Below, in pieces: positions 1-5,505 of a stretch of DNA of 5,505 bases. The stretch spans positions 1-5,505 of the forward strand of contig JAQGOI010000080.1 in NCBI GenBank assembly GCA_028293685.1, read 5' to 3'. How positions within the stretch are numbered: the stretch's first letter is position 1; each line of letters opens with the position of its first letter. The position numbers were made by a program, and so were the translations under genes. The stretch is from Lysobacteraceae bacterium. GTDB taxonomy: Bacteria > Pseudomonadota > Gammaproteobacteria > Xanthomonadales > Xanthomonadaceae. Under the pieces are notes generated by a model. It had not been told where the DNA came from and ran no database searches. It worked only from the letters and a program-made list of their open reading frames with translations.

Positions 1-3000
1 GACCGGCGGTACACAGGTCGTCCAGCCATGAGATCGAATAATCGCTGACGCGCGCCGGAAGCAATTCGGTCTCCCATGCCGCCGCCGGGGCCTCGAAGCC
101 CTCGAATTGTGCCAGCACGCCGGCAAGCGCCTCCGGACCGCTGACACGCGTCTCGGCGGATACGCGCTGCCAATCGAGCAGGAAGCGCATGAAGTCGCGC
201 GGTTCGACGGGCTCGATCTCTCGCCGCAGGCGGCCGATCGTGTAGCGATGGATGCGTGCGAGCAGATGGCGTTCGCACCACTCCTCGGCAGCGGCGTCCG
301 CGGTGAAGCGTCCACGCATCACATAGCCTTCGTGCTCCAGCCGCAGCAACGCGCCGTCGACGTCCGCTGCCGGCAGCAGCAGCGAGTCGACCAGGGCACC
401 CACGGTGGTCGGCCCCAGCCCGATCATGCGAGAACGAACGAGCTCGAGAGCGGCGTCATCGCGCGACCAACGTTGGGCTGAAAATTCCTCTGGAGCCTCG
501 ATCGCCGGCTGCAACACCGCGTCCGGGTACAACGCCTGCGCCTGCGGCAGGCGTTCGGCGGCGAACCACAGTGGCTGCGCAACCTGATGCCCGGTTGCAG
601 CTCCTGTGGGAGCGACGGACGTCGCATCGTCCTGGTTGCCGTCGCGACTTCCGTCGCTCCCACAAAAGCCCTGAACACCCAGTCGGGTTGCGCGGTGTTC
701 CTTTGCCAGCGACCGTAAAAGCTTCGTCCAACCAGACGACTGCGCTTCTTCTTCCGTGATGCAGCCCAGGCCCATCAACGCTTCGTGCATCTCATCGGCG
801 GTACGCGCCTGCGGCCAGGCTTGTTCGCGAACGGAGGCAATCGCATCCGGGTCGAGCCTGCCCAGGTCTTCCGCCGTGTCGGCATCCGCATAGCGCCGGC
901 TCATCACCGCCTGCGTGCGCCGCTCCTCCAGTGGCGCGTCGTCGAGGAAGGCGTAAGGCCGCGCGTTCAATGCCTCCGCTGCAAAGGGCGAGGGCGCCGT
1001 GACATCGCGCGCCACGATGCCGACTTCGCCGGATTCCAGTTTGCGCAGCAGCGCGATCCAGCCATCGGCGTCCATGGCTTCGTGCAGGCAATCGTCCAGC
1101 GTCTGCGCGACAAGCGGATGATCCGGGATCTCGCGCTCGCCGACGAGATTTTCGGCGCAGGCGACCTGATCGGGGAAGACGGTCGCCAGCAGGTCCTCGG
1201 ACTTCATCCGCTGCAGTTGCGGCGGCACCTTCTTGCCGCCGATGAAGCGGGGCAATGCCAGCGCGGTGGTGGCGTTCCAGCGCCAGCGCGCGCCGAACAG
1301 CGGCGCGTCGAGCAGCGCCTGCACCAGCACCTCGCAAGCCGAATTGGAATGCAGGTAATGCGCGACATCGATCAGCGGAAAGCTGTGGGTGGTGGACAGC
1401 GACAGCACGATCGAATTCTCGGTCGCGGCGGCCTGCAATTCGAAATTGAACTTGCGGCAGAAGCGCTTGCGCAGCGCCAGTCCCCAGGCGCGGTTGATGC
1501 GGCTGCCGAACGGCGTGTGGATGACCAGCTGGGTACCGCCGGACTCGTCGAAAAACCGCTCCATCACCAGCACCTGCTGCGTCGGCAGTACACCGAGCGC
1601 CACCTGCTGGCGGGCGAAGTAATCGGTGATCTGATGCGCTGCTTCGGGTACAATGCCGAGTGTCGCGGTCAGCCATGCGACCACGGCGTCTTCGCCATCC
1701 ACCAGATGCTCGGCAACTTCGGCGCGCAGGCGCGAAACGCCGGCAGACAACTCGTCGCTGCGCCCGGGCGCTTCACCCAGCCAGAACGGAATGCTTGGTG
1801 GCAGGCCCTGTGCATCTTCCACGCGGATCCGGCCGGCCTCCACGCGCAGCACGCGATAGCTGGTGTTGCCGAGCTGGAAGATGTCGCCGGCCATGCTCTC
1901 GATGGCGAAATCCTCGTTGACCGTACCGACCGTGATCGCGGCCGGCTCCATGATCACGGTGTAGTCCCCGGTATCGGGAATCGTGCCGCCCGACATCACC
2001 GCCGTCATGCGCCCGCCCTTGCGACCACGCAGGCGCTTGTGGACGGCGTCGCGATGTACGTAACCCGCACGCTGCCCACGCCGGGTGCTGAAGCCTTCCG
2101 CGAGCATGCGCACCACCGCGTCGAACTGCGGGCGCGCGAGCTGCGCATACGGCCACGCGCGCCGGCTCCAGTCGTACAGCGCATCTTCGTCCCAATCGCG
2201 ACTGGACACCTCGGCAACGATCTGTTGGGCGAGCACGTCCAGTGGCGCCTTCGGCATCACCAGCGCGTCGAGCTCTCCACGCCGAACGCAATCCAGCAGC
2301 GCGGCGCACTCGACCAGGTCGTCGCGCGACTGCGGAAACAGCCGGCCCTTCGGCACGCCACCGACCTGATGGCTGGCGCGGCCGACGCGTTGCAAAAGCG
2401 CGGCGATCGAACGCGGCGAGCCGAGCTGGCAGACGAGGTCTACGTCGCCGATGTCGATGCCCAGTTCCAGCGATGCCGTCGCAACGAGGACCTTCAGTTC
2501 GCCGCGCTTGAGGCGTTGCTCCGCATCCAGGCGCAGTTCCTTTGCCAGGCTGCCGTGATGCGCTGCGACCGCATCCTTGCCCAGTCGCTCGGCCAGGTTG
2601 CGCGCGGCGCGTTCGGCCATCCGGCGGGTATTGACGAACAGCAGCGTGGTGCGATGTTCCAGGACAAGTTCGGCGACGCGCGCGTAGACCAGATCCCATT
2701 GCTCGTTCGACATCACCGGTTGCAACGGCACCGGCGGCAGTTCCAACGCCAGGTCGCGCTGGCGCGCATAGCCGATGTCGACGATGGCGCAGTCGGGCGT
2801 GCCGTCGCTGGCGACGGCGGCCGTGCCGACCAGGAAGCGTGCGACCTCGTCGATGGGTTTCTGCGTCGCCGACAGGCCGACGCGGGTCAGCCGCCTGCCG
2901 CACAACGCCTCGAGCCGCTCAAGCGACAGTGACAGGTGACTGCCGCGCTTGCTCGAGACCATCGCGTGGATCTCGTCGACGATGACGGTGCGCGTGCTTG

Positions 3001-3532
3001 CCAGCATCGCGCGGCCGGAATCGGATCCCAGCAGTACGTACAGCGATTCGGGCGTGGTCACCAGGATGTGCGGCGGCGTCCTGCGCAGCTTCGCGCGCTC
3101 GGACTGCGGCGTGTCGCCGGTGCGGACGGCCGTGCGGATCTCGACGTCGCCGAAACCCTGTCGCGCCAATTCCGCACGGATGCCCTGCAACGGCGCTTCG
3201 AGGTTGATGTGGATGTCGTTGGACAGCGCCTTCAGCGGAGAAACGTAAAGCACCTGCACGCCATCGCCAAGCGGCGCTTCAAGACCCTCGCGCACCAGCG
3301 CATCGATCGCCGCCAGAAACGCGGTGAGCGTCTTGCCAGAGCCTGTGGGCGCTGCGACCAGCGTGTTGCGACCCGACGCAATGGCTGGCCAAGCCTGGAC
3401 CTGTGCGTCCGTGGGCCCTGGAAAGGCGCTGGCGAACCAGGCTGCAACCGCGGGATGAAATCCTGCGAGGGACGCTGGTTGGAGAGAGGGCGGTTGCGGC
3501 GCGGGAGATACCAACAAGGACGGCTGAGACAT
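1..3532 (-). CDS. lhr: Lhr-type large superfamily 2 ATP-dependent DNA helicase (3' end beyond left edge)
   Basis: Lhr proteins are 3'-to-5' ATP-dependent DNA translocases and helicases of the cytoplasm linked to DNA repair; the long forms are about 1400-1550 residues. Here 1177 codons are open with no stop, so roughly the last 250-350 residues are missing. Seen in order: an N-terminal Q-like region with FHPAVAAWF and PTDAQVQAW; Walker A APTGSGKT at 61-68; motif Ia [14 protein letters not shown] box VDEIH at 185-189; motif III LSATQ at 220-224; LLFVNTRR; motif [13 protein letters not shown] at 351-362; motif [10 protein letters not shown] at 381-388; Lhr-core signatures SGGTIPD at 514-520 and HTPFGSRIN from 672; then a winged-helix-like segment from about 1021 ([15 protein letters not shown]). 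The ATG at 3532 was chosen because FHP...WF follows about 25 residues in; no good Shine-Dalgarno precedes it. An in-frame GTG at 3556 is an alternative. Residues 957-976 are encoded by a REP doublet. Confidence 0.95.
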   Translation of the reverse strand, partial: MSQPSLLVSPAPQPPSLQPASLAGFHPAVAAWFASAFPGPTDAQVQAWPAIASGRNTLVAAPTGSGKTLTAFLAAIDALVREGLEAPLGDGVQVLYVSPLKALSNDIHINLEAPLQGIRAELARQGFGDVEIRTAVRTGDTPQSERAKLRRTPPHILVTTPESLYVLLGSDSGRAMLASTRTVIVDEIHAMVSSKRGSHLSLSLERLEALCGRRLTRVGLSATQKPIDEVARFLVGTAAVASDGTPDCAIVDIGYARQRDLALELPPVPLQPVMSNEQWDLVYARVAELVLEHRTTLLFVNTRRMAERAARNLAERLGKDAVAAHHGSLAKELRLDAEQRLKRGELKVLVATASLELGIDIGDVDLVCQLGSPRSIAALLQRVGRASHQVGGVPKGRLFPQSRDDLVECAALLDCVRRGELDALVMPKAPLDVLAQQIVAEVSSRDWDEDALYDWSRRAWPYAQLARPQFDAVVRMLAEGFSTRRGQRAGYVHRDAVHKRLRGRKGGRMTAVMSGGTIPDTGDYTVIMEPAAITVGTVNEDFAIESMAGDIFQLGNTSYRVLRVEAGRIRVEDAQGLPPSIPFWLGEAPGRSDELSAGVSRLRAEVAEHLVDGEDAVVAWLTATLGIVPEAAHQITDYFARQQVALGVLPTQQVLVMERFFDESGGTQLVIHTPFGSRINRAWGLALRKRFCRKFNFELQAAATENSIVLSLSTTHSFPLIDVAHYLHSNSACEVLVQALLDAPLFGARWRWNATTALALPRFIGGKKVPPQLQRMKSEDLLATVFPDQVACAENLVGEREIPDHPLVAQTLDDCLHEAMDADGWIALLRKLESGEVGIVARDVTAPSPFAAEALNARPYAFLDDAPLEERRTQAVMSRRYADADTAEDLGRLDPDAIASVREQAWPQARTADEMHEALMGLGCITEEEAQSSGWTKLLRSLAKEHRATRLGVQGFCGSDGSRDGNQDDATSVAPTGAATGHQVAQPLWFAAERLPQAQALYPDAVLQPAIEAPEEFSAQRWSRDDAALELVRSRMIGLGPTTVGALVDSLLLPAADVDGALLRLEHEGYVMRGRFTADAAAEEWCERHLLARIHRYTIGRLRREIEPVEPRDFMRFLLDWQRVSAETRVSGPEALAGVLAQFEGFEAPAAAWETELLPARVSDYSISWLDDLCTAG
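605..664. repeat. REP doublet (REPIN), inverted pair inside lhr
   Basis: Two 21-nt arms, 605-625 and 644-664, are reverse complements with one mismatch and an 18-nt spacer. Each arm starts T-GTGGGAGC and contains a small stem: GCGAC-GGAC-GTCGC in the left arm, GCGAC-GGAA-GTCGC in the right arm (read on the minus strand). A GTGG or GTAG head followed by an imperfect palindrome is the hallmark of bacterial REP elements mobilised by REP-associated tyrosine transposases (RAYTs). The left arm is extended by another short inverted repeat, GCTCC-TGTG-GGAGC at 600-613. No RAYT gene lies in the window, so mobilisation would be in trans. REPs usually occupy intergenic DNA; this one is inside a coding region, is 60 bp (20 codons) and keeps the frame open. 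Confidence 0.88.
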
Positions 3533-3538
3533 CCACCC

Positions 3539-3544
3539 ATTATG
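3539..3544 (-). promoter_or_regulatory. Possible -10 element of a leaderless lhr transcript
   Basis: Read on the minus strand, CATAAT (5 of 6 to TATAAT) is followed by six bases, GGGTGG, and then the chosen lhr ATG at 3532. A transcript started at the usual distance from this hexamer would begin at or next to the A of the ATG, giving a leaderless mRNA. This fits the lack of a well-placed Shine-Dalgarno sequence. No convincing -35 box is found 16-18 bp upstream, so this is only a candidate. The alternative is that lhr is read from a promoter upstream of the 61-residue gene. Confidence 0.3.
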
Positions 3545-3663
3545 GTGGCCGCCCACCTCAGGCGACTGAACACGCGCCCGTCGCCCGTATCTTGCTGGTC
3601 CGTTCATCGTCGAAGGCTAGCGAGTGTCCGTATCACCCCTTGCGACGCGACGGAGCAATTGGT

Positions 3664-3849
3664 TCAGCGCTGTTTTGGCTGGTCGCCCCGGTCGCCCTGT
3701 CCGGGCTTCACGGTTGCCTTGGCCTGCTGATGGCGGTCCTGCGAAAGCGAGCGACCGGCGTCGTCGGACTCCTTGAATCGTCCGTTTTCGTCCCTGCGCA
3801 CGTAGCGTGTGTCGCCCTTGGGTGAAATGCGTTCGCGATCGGTGGGCAT
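3664..3849 (-). CDS. Small, highly charged conserved-looking protein, 61 aa, unknown function
   Basis: The product starts MPTDRERISPKGDTRYVRRD, continues with ENGRFKESDDAGRSLSQDR, and ends in a lysine/glycine-rich tail with QGDRGDQPKQR. It has no signal peptide, membrane segment or cysteine, so it is probably cytoplasmic, and its composition suggests it is largely unstructured or binds nucleic acid (inference). The pattern PKGDxRYVRRDxxGRF...GRSLSxDR...GDRGDQ resembles short hypothetical proteins I recall from other proteobacteria, but I cannot name a family. The start at 3849 is fixed by GGAG at 3858-3861, eight bases upstream; an upstream in-frame ATG at 3882 lacks this support. The gene lies 131 bp upstream of lhr on the same strand, with no terminator visible between them, and is divergent from the 65-residue gene. 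Confidence 0.75.
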   Translation of the reverse strand: MPTDRERISPKGDTRYVRRDENGRFKESDDAGRSLSQDRHQQAKATVKPGQGDRGDQPKQR

Positions 3850-3857
3850 GGCGTTCA

Positions 3858-3861
3858 CTCC
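3858..3861 (-). promoter_or_regulatory. Ribosome binding site GGAG of the 61-aa gene
   Basis: GGAG (minus strand) is eight bases before the ATG at 3849. It decides that start over the in-frame ATG at 3882. It overlaps a ten-base palindrome, TCCATATGGA, at 3859-3868, which could be chance or a small operator. Confidence 0.6.
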
Positions 3862-3929
3862 ATATGGATGATCGCGGTCCATGCTGGTCGGGACTTCATG
3901 AAAACCACGCGAAAAAATGCCTGCGCGAA

Positions 3930-3935
3930 GGGGAG
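3930..3935 (+). promoter_or_regulatory. Ribosome binding site GGGGAG of the 65-aa gene
   Basis: AAGGGGAG ends six bases before the ATG at 3942. This is the reason for choosing that ATG rather than the in-frame upstream ATGs at 3807 and 3864, which would add a cysteine/tryptophan-rich leader overlapping the divergent gene. Confidence 0.65.
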
Positions 3936-3941
3936 ACGAAC

Positions 3942-4139
3942 ATGACGCCACTGGACAAGCCGCTCAAGCGCGAACTGGATATCGACGGCCGGCTGTACAC
4001 CGTCAGCATCGATCCGCATGTCCTGAAGGTCGCGGAAAAAGGACGTCGCAAGGGCATTGAACTGGCCTGGCGCGACCTCGTCAATGGCGATGCAGCCCTG
4101 GCGACCGCACTGCAGGCGTCGCTGCGGCAATTGCAATAG
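3942..4139 (+). CDS. Small conserved-looking protein, 65 aa, unknown function
   Basis: The product begins MTPLDKPLKRELDIDGRLYT, followed by VSIDPHVLKVAEKGRRKGIE and LAWRDLVNGDAALATALQAS. The first 30 residues read as two short beta strands (KRELDIDGRLYTVSID), then a basic stretch AEKGRRKG, then two amphipathic helices, the second containing AALATALQASLRQ. There is no signal peptide or membrane segment, so a small cytoplasmic domain is likely. I do not recognise a named family; the fold-like pattern and strong ribosome binding site argue for a real gene. It is transcribed away from the 61-residue gene (92 bp between start codons) and converges on the DUF4142 gene, sharing the hairpin at 4173-4198. 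No clear -35/-10 pair is seen in the divergent gap. Confidence 0.78.
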   Translation: MTPLDKPLKRELDIDGRLYTVSIDPHVLKVAEKGRRKGIELAWRDLVNGDAALATALQASLRQLQ

Positions 4140-4172
4140 CGTCGTCCGCGACATAGGTCGACGCCAGCAAGG

Positions 4173-4198
4173 AAAAGCCGGCGCATCGCGCGCCGGCT
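4173..4198 (-). terminator. Intrinsic terminator of the DUF4142 gene, possibly bidirectional
   Basis: A perfect nine-base stem, AGCCGGCGC (4176-4184) with GCGCCGGCT (4190-4198), closes a five-base loop. On the minus strand the stem is followed by TTTT (4176-4173), 30 bases past the DUF4142 stop codon, as expected for a Rho-independent terminator. On the plus strand the stem lies 36 bases after the 65-residue gene but only CTCTCC follows, so termination in that direction would be weaker. Confidence 0.75.
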
Positions 4199-4227
4199 CT
4201 CCTGACGGTCGTGCATCCTGACGGGCC

Positions 4228-4959
4228 TCAGCCCGAACCGAGCTTCTTCTGCAGATCCTGCGCCATCTTCAGGTGTTCGCGCAGCTTCGGCAGCGCTTCG
4301 GAGGCCAGTTTGCGGGCCTGCGCGGTGCTGCCGTTTTTCGCGACGTTTTCGAACATCGGGATGTCTTTCTGGTGGTCGGTAACCATCGTGTCGGCGTACG
4401 CCCTGTCAAGATCCGTTCCGGTCTTGCCTTCGAGGGCGCTGTCCGGTTGCGCGGGCGGCAGTGATGCCACGCTGCTTCCGGCCGCGGCCTTGACCTTGGT
4501 GTCAAAGGCCTGGTGATCGGACGAAATCTTCGTCGCCAGATGTTTCACGTCCGCATTGCTGGTCTTGCCCGAAACCAGATTCGCCGTCGCGATCTCCTCC
4601 TGATCACCGGTCATGGCATGTGTGTAGAACTGCGCGTCGCTTACGGGCCCACTGGCGCTCATGCCACCCATGCTCATGCCGCCCATGTCCGGCGCGGTCG
4701 ACGCCGTGGTGTCCGCCGTGCCCGCCGCGTCGCTGCCCATTGCGCCCGACGCATTGCCGGTCGTGCTCGCGTTGTCGCTGGCTGCCGGCGCGGTGTTGCT
4801 TGCCGTGGCGGCAGGCGTGCTGGTTGCGGTGGCCGCCGCCTGCGTATCGTCAGCGTCGGCGCTCTTCTTGTTGCACGCCGTTCCTGCGAAAAGCAGGGCG
4901 CCACTGATGACCAGGGCGCCAGCTAGTGGCGTTCTGTGAATGGCTGATGGTGATCTCAT
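4228..4959 (-). CDS. DUF4142 domain protein, exported, probable lipoprotein
   Basis: The protein has 243 residues. Residues 1-29 form an export signal: MRSPSAIHRT, hydrophobic core LAGALVISGALLF, then AGTAC, with Cys29 a candidate lipidation site although Gly at -3 is not the usual Leu. Residues about 33-105 are a low-complexity Ala/Thr/Ser/Asp linker ending in a methionine-rich piece, DMGGMSMGGM (91-100). Residues about 107-241 match DUF4142: SDAQFYTHAMTGDQEE, VKHLATKISSDHQAF, the second half AYADTMVTDHQKDIPMF, and LPKLREHLKMAQDL near the end. DUF4142 is a helical, ferritin-like domain of unknown function found in exported proteins. The ATG at 4959 has an AAGGAG site seven bases upstream; an in-frame ATG at 5034 would bury the signal peptide behind 25 extra residues. 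It follows the BON gene by 106 bp on the same strand. Confidence 0.9.
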   Translation of the reverse strand: MRSPSAIHRTPLAGALVISGALLFAGTACNKKSADADDTQAAATATSTPAATASNTAPAASDNASTTGNASGAMGSDAAGTADTTASTAPDMGGMSMGGMSASGPVSDAQFYTHAMTGDQEEIATANLVSGKTSNADVKHLATKISSDHQAFDTKVKAAAGSSVASLPPAQPDSALEGKTGTDLDRAYADTMVTDHQKDIPMFENVAKNGSTAQARKLASEALPKLREHLKMAQDLQKKLGSG

Positions 4960-4966
4960 GACTGTT

Positions 4967-4972
4967 CTCCTT
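4967..4972 (-). promoter_or_regulatory. Ribosome binding site AAGGAG of the DUF4142 gene
   Basis: AAGGAG (minus strand) is a near-perfect Shine-Dalgarno sequence seven bases before the ATG at 4959. It places the start directly before the signal peptide and argues against the in-frame ATGs at 5034 and 5016. Confidence 0.75.
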
Positions 4973-5065
4973 GGTCGCTTGTGCACGTGGCACAGCGCGC
5001 GTTGATTGAATTCCATGGCACTGAAGTCCTGCATTGGCCCGTTTCCTCAAGAGGCCGCGCTGACT

Positions 5066-5505
5066 TCAGCCATGGCCGGTACCGCTGCTCCCACCCGGAC
5101 GCGTAGTGCTGGACGAGCCACTGGAGCCGGCGCCTGCCGACGCCCCGCTGGATGACCCTGAAGCGCTGCCCGATGGCGAGCCGCTCGGGGTGGTGCTCGA
5201 GCCCAGGCTGGATGATGCCGAACCCGTACTCGCGCCAGACGTTCGGCTGGTGCTGCCAGTGGCTCCCTGCCCAGGTTGCGTGTCGTGGGATGAAGATTGC
5301 GATTGCACGCGGATCTGGTTGTGCACGTCGCGCACACCGCTGCAGTTCTCGGCCAGATCCTCCGCGCGGTGTTTCATCCAGCGCTGCTCGACGGTGCCCG
5401 CGAGCGTCGCGATGCCGTTGCTGACCTCGACGGTGATCGCGCTGGCATCGATGTCGTCCGCGTCGGTGAGGCGTTCGTTGAGGTCGTCACGGATCCGCTC
5501 GTCCG
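5066..5505 (-). CDS. BON-domain protein with Ser/Gly-rich C-terminal tail (5' end beyond right edge)
   Basis: The last 145 residues are present and the N-terminus is cut off by the window. The first visible residues, DERIRDDLNERLTDADDIDA, then ITVEVSNGIATLAGTVEQR and MKHRAEDLAENCSGVRDVHN, form a complete BON domain (residues about 1-66 of the visible part), ending in QIRVQ. Typical BON hallmarks are the central NGxxTLxGTV strand-turn and the GVxxVxNxI finish. BON domains occur in periplasmic or outer-membrane-associated proteins (OsmY and others) and are thought to bind phospholipid or other envelope components. Residues 67-145 are nearly all Ser, Gly, Thr and Ala with a few Pro, a disordered tail. 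The internal ATG at 5377 falls inside the domain and is not the real start. It is followed on the same strand by the DUF4142 gene with no terminator visible between. Confidence 0.9.
   Translation of the reverse strand, partial: DERIRDDLNERLTDADDIDASAITVEVSNGIATLAGTVEQRWMKHRAEDLAENCSGVRDVHNQIRVQSQSSSHDTQPGQGATGSTSRTSGASTGSASSSLGSSTTPSGSPSGSASGSSSGASAGAGSSGSSSTTRPGGSSGTGHG

Noticed and set aside
605..664. The possibility that the REP insertion makes lhr a pseudogene.
   Set aside because: The frame stays open through the element, and recognisable Lhr sequence (LWFAAERLP and the winged-helix region) continues in the same frame downstream.
1773..2903. A 376-codon minus-strand frame overlapping lhr.
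   Set aside because: It is Arg/Gly/Ala-rich and out of frame with the helicase; it is another GC-driven shadow.
785..2932. A 715-codon open reading frame on the plus strand, plus another of 264 codons at 2936-3730.
   Set aside because: They lie antisense to lhr, whose minus-strand frame shows all helicase motifs. The plus-strand translations are Arg/Gln/His-rich without domain-like pattern, typical of opposite-strand shadows in GC-rich coding DNA.
3641..3655. GCGACGCGACGGAGC near the 61-residue gene as a third REP copy.
   Set aside because: It shares only scattered bases with the REP arms, lacks the GTGGGAGC head and has no proper stem.
4513..4939. Plus-strand frames antisense to the DUF4142 gene, one with hydrophobic Val/Ala/Leu stretches resembling membrane segments.
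   Set aside because: The hydrophobic look is the complement of Ala/Thr/Ser/Asp codons in the DUF4142 linker. There is no supporting ribosome binding site or family resemblance.
4960..5034. A 25-residue N-terminal extension of the DUF4142 protein from an ATG at 5034.
   Set aside because: It would place charged residues ahead of the signal peptide, while a near-perfect AAGGAG site directly supports the ATG at 4959. A weak GAGG before 5034 keeps it barely possible.
5040..5065. Short inverted repeat CCTC-TT-GAGG after the BON gene as a terminator.
   Set aside because: The stem is four bases with a two-base loop and no T tract follows.

Overview
The window is GC-rich, densely packed chromosomal DNA. 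Codon use, the large Lhr helicase, the DUF4142 and BON envelope proteins and a GTGG-type REP doublet together suggest a gammaproteobacterium of the order Xanthomonadales (Lysobacter, Luteimonas, Dyella or Rhodanobacter type). That placement is inference from protein and repeat style, not from a marker gene.

Layout, left to right. Positions 1-3532 (minus strand) hold 1177 codons of a long Lhr-type superfamily 2 DNA helicase whose C-terminus lies beyond the left edge. All helicase motifs are readable. Inside its C-terminal half, at 605-664, sits a 60-bp inverted pair of REP sequences (a REPIN) that is read through in frame. Upstream of lhr on the same strand is a gene for a 61-residue, very charged protein (3664-3849). 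Divergent from it is a gene for a 65-residue protein on the plus strand (3942-4139). This plus-strand gene converges on a minus-strand gene for a secreted DUF4142 protein (4228-4959), with a GC-rich hairpin between the two. At the right edge is the 3' part of a minus-strand BON-domain gene (5066 to beyond 5505) with a long Ser/Gly tail.

No intergenic stretch exceeds about 135 bp. The gaps are 3533-3663, 3850-3941, 4140-4227 and 4960-5065. The BON and DUF4142 genes lie in tandem without a visible terminator between them and may form a cell-envelope unit. The 61-residue gene may be co-transcribed with lhr, although lhr also has a possible promoter of its own right at its start codon. The two small proteins are of unknown function.

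I see no tRNA, rRNA, CRISPR array, transposase gene, phage gene or toxin-antitoxin pair. Most of the window is ordinary chromosome. The one clearly unusual item is the REPIN that has become part of the Lhr reading frame.
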